A DNA stretch of 10,044 nt from Coriobacteriales bacterium (GTDB lineage: Bacteria; Actinomycetota; Coriobacteriia; Coriobacteriales; UBA8131), in NCBI GenBank assembly GCA_031276475.1, contig JAISMZ010000049.1, positions 1 to 10,044 of the forward strand, read 5' to 3'. The position numbers and the translations under genes were made by a program. The notes beneath the pieces are model-generated. The model worked only from the letters and a program-made list of their open reading frames with translations, did no database searches and had not been told where the DNA came from. Shown in pieces: positions 1 through 5,050 of the stretch. The stretch's first letter is position 1, and each line of letters begins with the position of its first letter.

Positions 1-129
1 CAAAAGAACCGTCCCTCTGTGTCGCTCCAAAAGAACCGTCCCTCTGTGTCGCGCGAAAACAGGACGGACGAACCGTCCCCGTGTCCGCTTTGGTTAAACG
101 CTCCGGAAGACGCCAGAACCGTCCCCTTT
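1..129 (+). repeat. In-frame family A repeat cluster inside gatD
   Basis: A 25-nt unit containing AAAAGAACCGTCCC and TCTGTGTCGC occurs at 1-25 and again, identically, at 28-52, a period of 27 nt or nine codons. It encodes tandem QKNRPSVS peptides. It is followed by a GGACGG/CCGTCC inverted pair (62-67 and 73-78) and a further AGAACCGTCCCCTTTG fragment (115-130). The core matches the arms of the palindromes at 4933-5027 and 5750-5844. The cluster is probably truncated by the window edge and partly degenerate. Confidence 0.8.
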
Positions 130-366
130 GCCCGCACACGCAAAGGCATGGGCAACAACGGTCACGACCAGACCGAGGGCGCTCGTCGGAACAACCTGAT
201 CGGCACCTACCTGCACGGCCCGCTGCTGCCCAAAAACCCCCGCATCGCCGACTTCCTGATAGCCGCGGCCCTTAAACACCGGTATTTGGAGGAGGTCGCC
301 CTCTCTGTGCTCGATGACTCTCTCGCTGAGCAGGCCCGGCTGCACGCGATTGCCCGCCCGCGCTGA
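1..366 (+). CDS. gatD: Lipid II isoglutaminyl synthase, glutaminase subunit GatD (3' part only)
   Basis: This is the C-terminal part of a CobB/CobQ-type class I glutamine amidotransferase; the start lies upstream of the window. GatD releases ammonia from glutamine, and its partner MurT uses it to amidate D-Glu in the lipid II stem peptide, at the cytoplasmic face of the membrane. The sequence shows GNNGHDQTEG, then NNLIGTYLHGPLLPKNP, with the expected catalytic His codon at 214-216, then an ADFLI..AL..R tail and a TGA at 364-366. The Cys nucleophile would be upstream. Oddly, about the first 43 visible codons are not GatD-like. They are in-frame copies of a dispersed repeat, sitting where relatives have the loop just before GNNG. 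The frame is open throughout, so the protein may be functional with an extended loop. The family call is strong; whether this copy is active is unknown. A murT partner would be expected next to it, upstream of the window. Confidence 0.85.
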   Translation, partial: QKNRPSVSLQKNRPSVSRENRTDEPSPCPLWLNAPEDARTVPFARTRKGMGNNGHDQTEGARRNNLIGTYLHGPLLPKNPRIADFLIAAALKHRYLEEVALSVLDDSLAEQARLHAIARPR

Positions 367-398
367 GCCGCGCTGAGCCGCGCCGAGCACGCGCTCGG
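361..398 (+). other. Direct repeat and small hairpin just after gatD
   Basis: CGCTGAGCCG is tandemly repeated at 361-370 and 371-380 and spans the gatD stop codon. It is followed by a perfect 6-bp stem, CCGAGC (383-388) with GCTCGG (393-398), and a 4-nt loop. There is no T-run after the stem, so it is at best a weak or Rho-assisted terminator. The inverted repeat is seen directly; its function is inference. Confidence 0.35.
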
Positions 399-429
399 TG
401 TTACCTGCGCCACCGCTGCCGCATGGTTA

Positions 430-438
430 TGGTAAGAT
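430..438 (+). promoter_or_regulatory. Candidate extended -10 promoter for the 44-residue ORF
   Basis: TGG-TAAGAT matches an extended -10 element (TGn followed by a TATAAT-like hexamer, 5 of 6 matches). It lies at the change from GC-rich gatD to an AT-richer interval. No good -35 hexamer sits at 16-18 nt. It would give a leader of roughly 70 nt before the ATG at 517. Confidence 0.35.
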
Positions 439-461
439 TATCTGGTAACAACCACAGGGAG

Positions 462-488
462 CGGTCTGGCGCAGGCTGGCCGAGACCG
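462..488 (+). other. Stem-loop in the leader of the 44-residue ORF
   Basis: CGGTCT (462-467) pairs with AGACCG (483-488). The stem can extend inward by GGC (468-470) with GCC (479-481) across a single bulged G. It would lie in the 5' untranslated region if the 430-438 promoter is used. I do not recognise it as a known riboswitch. Confidence 0.3.
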
Positions 489-504
489 ATACGGCAAAAG
501 CAAT

Positions 505-511
505 AAAGGAG
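505..511 (+). promoter_or_regulatory. Shine-Dalgarno site of the 44-residue ORF
   Basis: AAAGGAG ends 5 nt before the ATG at 517. It is the strongest ribosome binding site in the window and the main support for this short ORF being a gene. Confidence 0.75.
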
Positions 512-516
512 TTAAC

Positions 517-651
517 ATGCCCCTGATTAAGCTTTTTGACATTCTTGAGATAGACGACGTTGTTTTTTGGGTCGTTGTCGTCGTCATCGTTTTGGCGGTT
601 ATCATTGGTTTTATTGCCAAGGGTTATTTTGCGGAGATGAAGAAGAAGTAA
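517..651 (+). CDS. 44-residue single-pass membrane protein of unknown function
   Basis: An ATG 5 nt after a strong AAAGGAG site opens a 44-codon frame ending in TAA (649-651). Residues 1-14 (MPLIKLFDILEIDD) look amphipathic and acidic. Residues 15-34 form one continuous hydrophobic helix (VVFWVVVVVIVLAVIIGFIA). The tail KGYFAEMKKK is basic. The basic tail suggests an N-out, C-in single-span protein by the positive-inside rule. GC content is about 41% (55 of 135 bases), far below the neighbouring genes. It has its own candidate promoter and lies between gatD and the sortase, with 150 nt before the sortase start. I do not recognise a family. Small hydrophobic proteins with lysine tails include type I toxins and regulatory subunits of membrane complexes, but nothing here identifies either. 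The gene call is fairly sure; the function is unknown. Confidence 0.7.
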   Translation: MPLIKLFDILEIDDVVFWVVVVVIVLAVIIGFIAKGYFAEMKKK

Positions 652-741
652 CATCGGCGTAAACAGTTTCACCAAATGATGTACGTGAGATAGCGATTTG
701 TTGACCATTTTGCATCCGTTGCGCGCCTGGATTCGTGCGCG

Positions 742-750
742 TGTTAGTAT
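742..750 (+). promoter_or_regulatory. Candidate extended -10 promoter for the sortase-purF unit
   Basis: TGT-TAGTAT is an extended -10-like sequence about 50 nt upstream of the sortase ATG. A TTGCGC at 719-724 is a poor -35 at a long 20-nt spacing. The interval from the small ORF's stop to here shows no clear terminator hairpin. Confidence 0.3.
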
Positions 751-789
751 TGCGGCGGTAATTATTTTTTGACGAGGGCAATTATCTTT

Positions 790-796
790 GAGAGGG
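790..796 (+). promoter_or_regulatory. Ribosome binding site fixing the sortase start
   Basis: GAGAGGG lies 5 nt before the ATG at 802. An in-frame TTG at 769 has no comparable site upstream, so 802 is preferred as the start. Confidence 0.65.
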
Positions 797-801
797 TAGC
801 A

Positions 802-1953
802 ATGCGCCGTAGATTGGATAGCTCCGAGTCACCGCCACCCGATGAAGCGGCGGCAGATGCGAGCGCAACGACGAAGGACGTTTTGGCGCCGGGCGTGAGC
901 GCGGCCGGAGGCGCGGTTGGGAAGCACGCGCGAGCCGCCCGCCCCAAGGCTGCCCGCTCAAAAATGACTCGCTCAAAGTCCGCCCGCCCCAAGGCCGCTC
1001 ATCTGAGAGTGCCGGAGGTGGGTGCGCCGGAGGTCGCGCCCGGCGCCACGGCCGCTGCCCCCACGACCGCAGCCGCCACCGCCACGGCCGCAGCCCCCAC
1101 GGCCGCAGCCACTGTCGCCCCCATGACCCCCACGGCCGCCGCTCCGGGCGCGACGCTTTCTGCGGAGCCCAAGCTTCGTCCCGCTCGCAATTGGATTTCG
1201 CGCCTGCTCTTCTACCTGGGCATCCTGTTGATCATTGCGGCTTTGGTGATCGCCGGCTTTCTCTTCTTCCGTTATTATGACGCCCAGAATCGCTATCGCG
1301 AGATCAGCACGGTCTCTGGTCTGGAGGTGCCGCTGCTCGAGGCCGTCGTCGATCCCGATTTGCGTCTGGAGGATATCCACTTTGACTGGGACGCTCTGCG
1401 CGCCGCCAATCCCGACGTCGTTGCCTGGATCATCATCCCCGGCACGCATATCAATTACCCCATCGTCCAGGGGCCCGACAACGAGTACTACCTGCACCAC
1501 CTCTTTGACGCTTCCTACAACAACATCGGCGCGGTGTTCCTCGACCACGAAAACTCGCCTGAGCTTGACGACCGCAACAACATCGCCTACGGACACAACG
1601 TCTTTGACGGCTCGATGTTCACCGACCTGGTGATGTTTAAAGATCAGGACTACTTCAACCAGCATACGGTCGTCTATCTCTGCACGCCAAACCTGAACCA
1701 GGAGCTACGCCCCTTTGCAATCCTGCAAATGGATGAGAACGCCCCGCTTCGCCGCTTTGGCTTTGGGACCAACGAGGAATTTGCCAACTACCTTAACGAA
1801 ATGCTCGACTCCGCCGTCGTGAGTGCCGACGGGCCTTCTGCGGCGGAACTGGCCGAAGGCCGCGTCTACTCCTTTGTCACCTGCGACAGCCTGGACTTCT
1901 CCCAGCGCGTCGTGCTGATCTGCCAGCCCGTGCGCAGCGCGGAGCCGTCGTGA
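802..1953 (+). CDS. Class B (SrtB-like) sortase with long Ala/Pro/Thr-rich N-terminus
   Basis: This is a 383-residue membrane-anchored cysteine transpeptidase. Sortases cleave a C-terminal sorting motif on secreted proteins and join them to the cell wall or to pilin subunits. One TM helix (about residues 132-157, LLFYLGILLIIAALVIAGFLFF) precedes the extracellular domain. That domain carries WIIIPGTHINYPIVQG, then YGHN with catalytic His265, FVTCD with nucleophile Cys361, and QRVVL with Arg369, the usual class B order. The first 131 residues are unusual. They are Lys/Arg/Ala-rich, then Ala/Pro/Thr repeats, and would lie in the cytoplasm, where sortases normally have a short tail. ATG 802 is chosen for its GAGAGGG site. 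The stop overlaps the purF start (GTGA), so purF is probably translationally coupled to it. No LPXTG-type substrate gene is visible here, so housekeeping, pilin or specialised role cannot be decided. The family call is strong. Confidence 0.88.
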   Translation: MRRRLDSSESPPPDEAAADASATTKDVLAPGVSAAGGAVGKHARAARPKAARSKMTRSKSARPKAAHLRVPEVGAPEVAPGATAAAPTTAAATATAAAPTAAATVAPMTPTAAAPGATLSAEPKLRPARNWISRLLFYLGILLIIAALVIAGFLFFRYYDAQNRYREISTVSGLEVPLLEAVVDPDLRLEDIHFDWDALRAANPDVVAWIIIPGTHINYPIVQGPDNEYYLHHLFDASYNNIGAVFLDHENSPELDDRNNIAYGHNVFDGSMFTDLVMFKDQDYFNQHTVVYLCTPNLNQELRPFAILQMDENAPLRRFGFGTNEEFANYLNEMLDSAVVSADGPSAAELAEGRVYSFVTCDSLDFSQRVVLICQPVRSAEPS

Positions 1954-3656
1954 GCATCAGCCCCGCCGCTTTCGTCCGTCGCACCGCCCCCGCAACGGTC
2001 GCCCCCGCGACGCCCGCCGCCCCCGCGACGGCCAGGCCCTCCTCCACAGCTGCTCCCGCCGCCTCCGCGACGACCGCCGCCCCCGCAACGCCCACCGCCC
2101 CCGCGACGGCCGCCGCCGCGACGCCCGCTGCCCCCGCGACGCCCGCCGCCCCCGCAACGCCCAGGCCCTCCTCCACAGCTGCTCCCGCCGCCCCCGACCA
2201 CTCCGCCCGCCCCGACCATCCCGAGGAAGCCTGCGCGGTTTTTGGCATTTACGCACCCGGCGAGGACGCCTCGCGGCTGACCTATTTTGGACTGCACGCG
2301 CTTCAGCATCGCGGGCAGGAAAGCGCCGGCATCGCCGTGGCCGACGGCAGCTCGGTGCTGGCCACCAAGGACATGGGGCTGGTTCAGCAGGTCTTTAACG
2401 AGAGCTCGCTGGCGGCGCTCAGCGGATACGTCGCCATCGGCCACACCCGCTATTCCACTTCTGGCGGGCACGCCGCCTGGGAGGCCGCCCAGCCGCACCT
2501 TTCCACCATGGGCGATGAGATAATCGCGCTGGCCCACAACGGCACGCTGGTAAACACCAACGCCCTGCGCGTCCAGCTGCTCGACTTAGGGATCGCCTTT
2601 CGCTCCTCCACCGACAGCGAGGTCGCGGCCAAGCTGATAGGCCATTTTACCTGCCAGACGCATCATATGCGCGAGGGCATTCGTAAGACGATGGAGCTGA
2701 TAGAGGGCGCCTACGCGATGGTATTAATAAACAACGAAGCACTGTATGCTTTTCGCGATCCGCACGGCATCCGTCCACTTTCCCTCGGCCGCCTGTCCGA
2801 GGAGCGCGGTTGGGTGGTTGCCTCCGAGACCTGCGGTCTGGACATTGTCGGTGCCCAGTGGGTGCGCGATGTGGAGCCGGGCGAGGTCATCCGCATCAAG
2901 GGAACCGGCGACGACGGGCTGGTGATAGAGCAGGCCGTGCCCCGCCGCCGCCGTGCGCTCTGTATCTTTGAGTACGTTTACTTTGCCCGACCCGATTCGG
3001 TGCTCGACGGCCAGAGCGTCTACCAGGCGCGTGAGGCGATGGGCCGGCGCCTGGCCGCTGAGGCTGCGGTGGAGGCCGACATCGTAATGGGCGTGCCCGA
3101 CAGCGGCACCCCTTCGGCCATCGGTTACGCCCGCGCCTCAGGTATTCCTTTTGAGGAGGGCGTGATCAAAAATCGCTATGTCGGTCGCACTTTTATCCAA
3201 CCCACTCAGGCGCTGCGCCAACGCGGCATCCGCCTGAAACTCAACCCTTTGCCCGCGGCGCTGGCTGGGCAGCGCGTGGTGGTGGTGGACGACTCCATCG
3301 TCCGCGGCAACACGTCGCGCCAGCTGGTGGCGATGCTGCGCGAGGCTGGCGCCCGCGAGGTGCACCTGCGAATAACCTCGCCGCCGGTTGCCTGGCCCTG
3401 TTTTTACGGCATCGACACCGACGTCCAAGACCAGCTGATAGCTTCCCGCATGACGGTGGAGCAGACCGCAGAGTTTATCGGCGCAAACTCGCTGGCCTAC
3501 CTCTCGCAAAAGGGGCTGGAGTCCTGCGTGCGAGGCGCGCACAGCGGCTACTGCACGGCCTGCTTTACGGGCAGCTACCCCGTCAAGATTCCCGAGCAGG
3601 CCTGCCGTCACAGCTTCTGCGCCAAGATGAAGCCCCAGTGGTGGCCCGAGAGTTGA
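1950..3656 (+). CDS. purF: Amidophosphoribosyltransferase PurF with a 94-residue low-complexity leader
   Basis: PurF makes 5-phosphoribosylamine from PRPP and glutamine, the first committed step of purine synthesis. The N-terminal Ntn glutaminase domain begins at EACAVFGIY; Cys95 (codon 2232-2234) is the nucleophile exposed by propeptide removal. FGLHALQHRGQESAGIA follows. The PRPP loop VVVVDDSIVRG is at residues 443-453. Four cysteines match the [4Fe-4S] ligands of the Bacillus-type enzyme: ALCIFEY, WPCFYGID and the pair in CTACFTG. The mature chain of 474 residues is normal. The first 94 are not: they are mostly Ala/Pro/Thr repeats, whereas family propeptides are usually far shorter. GTG 1950 is the only start codon before Cys95. 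It has GGAG at 1941-1944 and overlaps the sortase stop by 4 nt. The TGA stop lies within a family B repeat. The enzyme call is very strong. Confidence 0.95.
   Translation: MSISPAAFVRRTAPATVAPATPAAPATARPSSTAAPAASATTAAPATPTAPATAAAATPAAPATPAAPATPRPSSTAAPAAPDHSARPDHPEEACAVFGIYAPGEDASRLTYFGLHALQHRGQESAGIAVADGSSVLATKDMGLVQQVFNESSLAALSGYVAIGHTRYSTSGGHAAWEAAQPHLSTMGDEIIALAHNGTLVNTNALRVQLLDLGIAFRSSTDSEVAAKLIGHFTCQTHHMREGIRKTMELIEGAYAMVLINNEALYAFRDPHGIRPLSLGRLSEERGWVVASETCGLDIVGAQWVRDVEPGEVIRIKGTGDDGLVIEQAVPRRRRALCIFEYVYFARPDSVLDGQSVYQAREAMGRRLAAEAAVEADIVMGVPDSGTPSAIGYARASGIPFEEGVIKNRYVGRTFIQPTQALRQRGIRLKLNPLPAALAGQRVVVVDDSIVRGNTSRQLVAMLREAGAREVHLRITSPPVAWPCFYGIDTDVQDQLIASRMTVEQTAEFIGANSLAYLSQKGLESCVRGAHSGYCTACFTGSYPVKIPEQACRHSFCAKMKPQWWPES
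1983..2205 (+). repeat. GC-rich Ala/Pro/Thr-coding repeat tract in the purF leader
   Basis: Near-tandem CCCGCGACGCCCGCCGC-type units encode PATPAAPAT peptides. A 32-nt segment beginning CCAGGCCCTCC occurs identically at 2032-2063 and 2161-2192. The two are 129 nt (43 codons) apart and encode RPSSTAAPAA both times, which suggests in-frame expansion by duplication or slippage. The complementary strand stays open across this tract only because of its composition. Confidence 0.75.
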
Positions 3657-3695
3657 CAAAAGCTGACAAAAGGGACGGTACGTTTTTGTCAGCTT
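3652..3695. repeat. Family B palindrome overlapping the purF stop
   Basis: AAGCTGACAAAA (3660-3671) and TTTTGTCAGCTT (3684-3695) form a perfect 12-bp inverted repeat around a 12-nt loop, GGGACGGTACGT. An extra GTTGACAAAA half-unit (3652-3661) lies just before it and contains the purF TGA. Loop and TGACAAAA stem match the copy inside udg at 4375-4406. The hairpin could act as a bidirectional terminator, but its T-run lies within the stem rather than after it. Confidence 0.8.
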
Positions 3696-3753
3696 AACCG
3701 ACGGAGCACCGAGCGATCGACACCCGCCCGGGGACGCAAGAACGGAGATCTGG

Positions 3754-4452
3754 ATGAGTAATCCGACTTTGGATAGCCTGGCAGCCCGCGTCGCTGGCTG
3801 TCGCCTCTGCGAGCTTTCTGAGACGCGCACCAACATCGTCTTTGGTGTGGGTAACCCGCACGCCGAGGTGATGCTCGTTGGCGAAGCGCCCGGCCGCCAG
3901 GAAGACCTCGGTGCCGAGCCCTTCATTGGTGCGGCCGGAAAACTGCTGAACCAGATGCTGTCTCTGGCGAGTATTCAGCGCAGCGACATCTACATTGCCA
4001 ATATCCTCAAGTGTCGCCCGCCCGCCAACCGCGACCCGCTGCCCACAGAGATCGAGGCCTGCACTCCCTACCTGCGCGAACAGGTGCGAGCGATAGCGCC
4101 CATCGTGTTGGTGACACTGGGAAACTTTGCCACCCGCTTTATCCTCAAAACCGACCGCGGCATCTCGCACCTGCGCGGCCAGGTGCACATCACGGGCGCC
4201 TTCTCGGTGCTGCCCACCTTTCATCCAGCCGCCGCCATCTACGACCGCCTGAAGCTGCCCAAGCTGGAGGACGACTTTCGTCTGCTCGGCCGCCTGCTGG
4301 AGCAGCGCCACCGCGAGTTGGCCGCCCGCGCCGACGCCAATGCCGTCCCGCCCGGTGACGGAGGTGACAAAAGAGGTGACAAAAGGGACGGTACGATTTT
4401 GTCACCCCCGTCACCTTCGGCGCCCATCGTCCCGCCCGCCTCCGCACGATGA
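3754..4452 (+). CDS. Family 4 (Fe-S) uracil-DNA glycosylase
   Basis: This 232-residue enzyme should remove uracil from DNA in the cytoplasm, starting base excision repair of deaminated cytosine. Motifs seen are VGEAPGRQEDLGAEPFIGAAG (from residue 42) and PTFHPAA with His157. Four cysteines fit the [4Fe-4S] ligands of this family: Cys16 and Cys19 (CRLC), Cys87 (LKCRPPANRDP) and Cys103. The start at ATG 3754 has GGAG at 3744-3747. The core ends near residue 197. The tail from about residue 201 is Gly/Asp/Lys, then Pro/Ser/Ala, and residues 201-221 are encoded by a family B palindrome (4354-4415). The stop overlaps the tsaE start by 4 nt (ATGA), so the two are probably coupled. Family 5 UDGs share the fold, but spacing and motifs favour family 4. 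Confidence 0.9.
   Translation: MSNPTLDSLAARVAGCRLCELSETRTNIVFGVGNPHAEVMLVGEAPGRQEDLGAEPFIGAAGKLLNQMLSLASIQRSDIYIANILKCRPPANRDPLPTEIEACTPYLREQVRAIAPIVLVTLGNFATRFILKTDRGISHLRGQVHITGAFSVLPTFHPAAAIYDRLKLPKLEDDFRLLGRLLEQRHRELAARADANAVPPGDGGDKRGDKRDGTILSPPSPSAPIVPPASAR
4354..4415. repeat. Family B palindrome in frame in the udg 3' end
   Basis: The inner palindrome is GGTGACAAAA (4375-4384) with TTTTGTCACC (4397-4406), perfect, around loop GGGACGGTACGA. An outer perfect pair, GGTGACGG (4354-4361) with CCGTCACC (4408-4415), encloses it. The GGTGAC half-site occurs three times on the left (4354, 4363, 4375). It translates as GDGGDKRGDKRDGTILSPPSP within the UDG frame. The same loop occurs after purF at 3672-3683. 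Confidence 0.85.
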
Positions 4453-4916
4453 GCGCCACCTTCACCATCACCACCAACTCCGCCGAGGAAACCCAGGCCT
4501 TTGGCGCAGCGTTTTCTGCGGTGCTTCCCGCCGGCGCCGTGCTGATCCTCAGCGGCGACCTGGGAGCCGGCAAGACCCAGTTTGTTAAGGGACTGGCCTG
4601 CGGACTCGGCTCCGAGGACAAGGTCACCAGCCCAACCTTTAACATCATGCATGAGTACCGCGCCCTGGGTTGGCCCGTGCTCTACCATTTTGACCTCTAC
4701 CGCCTCGACGACTCCGCACAGTTGGACGACCTGGACTACTTCGCCTACCTGGATAACGAGATAATAACCGTTGTGGAGTGGGGCGACCGTTTTTCCGATG
4801 CCCTGCCCGGCGACTATCTGCGACTGGCTTTCTCCTTTGGCGCGGGCAACGAGCGGCGCATCACGGTAAGCGCCCGCGGCTCCCTCTCAACTCGCGCACT
4901 GGCTGCCTGGGACTAA
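4449..4916 (+). CDS. tsaE: tRNA t6A37 synthesis ATPase TsaE
   Basis: TsaE is the small P-loop ATPase that works with TsaB and TsaD to place threonylcarbamoyl on A37 of ANN-decoding tRNAs in the cytoplasm. Visible motifs are the Walker A loop SGDLGAGKT (residues 35-43), VTSPTFNIMHEY, HFDLYRL and VVEWGDRF with Glu110. Length (155 residues) is normal. The ATG overlaps the udg TGA, and no Shine-Dalgarno precedes it, so translation is probably coupled. The usual partner tsaB does not follow; an MFS gene does. The TAA stop (4914-4916) abuts and partly overlaps a family A repeat. The call is strong. Confidence 0.93.
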   Translation: MSATFTITTNSAEETQAFGAAFSAVLPAGAVLILSGDLGAGKTQFVKGLACGLGSEDKVTSPTFNIMHEYRALGWPVLYHFDLYRLDDSAQLDDLDYFAYLDNEIITVVEWGDRFSDALPGDYLRLAFSFGAGNERRITVSARGSLSTRALAAWD

Positions 4917-5027
4917 GACATAATGGGGACGAAGACACAAGGGGGACGGTTCTTTTCTGTCTCGCGAGAACTTCGCAGAACCGTTTCTGTTCTGCCCAGA
5001 CACAAAAGAACCGTCCCCCTTATGTCT
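4915..5027. repeat. Family A palindrome between tsaE and the MFS gene
   Basis: Arms of 30 nt (4933-4962 and 4998-5027) match at 28 of 30 positions as an inverted repeat around a 35-nt loop. Total length is 95 bp, the same architecture as the copy at 5750-5844. The arms contain GGGGGACGGTTCTTTT and its complement. The loop holds its own perfect 7-bp stem, GCAGAAC (4975-4981) with GTTCTGC (4989-4995). A partial extra unit, AAGACATAATGGGGACG (4915-4931), precedes it. It may also separate tsaE transcription from the next gene. Confidence 0.85.
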
Positions 5028-5035
5028 TCCCGCTG

Positions 5036-5044
5036 TGTTATCAT
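5036..5044 (+). promoter_or_regulatory. Candidate extended -10 for a leaderless MFS transcript
   Basis: TGT-TATCAT is an extended -10 element with 5 of 6 matches to TATAAT. Exactly 6 nt separate it from GTG 5051, so transcription would start at or beside the start codon. No Shine-Dalgarno lies before that GTG. No clear -35 is seen; the -35 position would fall in the family A repeat's right arm. Confidence 0.4.
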
Positions 5045-5050
5045 CCCGTT

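Noticed and set aside
1..52. Possible CRISPR repeat, because a 25-nt unit occurs twice.
   Set aside because: The units are separated by only 2 nt, there is no spacer-sized gap, and the core recurs in palindromes elsewhere in the window.
444..516. A known riboswitch in the leader of the 44-residue ORF.
   Set aside because: Only a single short stem-loop is seen, and I could not match it to any riboswitch consensus I know.
1866..2537. Gly/Arg-rich - strand frame opposite the start of purF.
   Set aside because: Its GGG/RRG repeats are the complement of the Ala/Pro/Thr tract; no start signal or independent support.
3657..5027. A transposase or RAYT gene that could move the palindromes.
   Set aside because: No frame in the window shows a Y1 (HUH) or other transposase motif; any mobilising enzyme must lie elsewhere.
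4778..5050. N-terminal extension of the MFS gene, open in frame back to 4778.
   Set aside because: It would overlap tsaE in another frame and then translate the palindromic repeat. The residues before 5051 show no transporter character, and the repeat-derived part resembles peptides produced by other copies.
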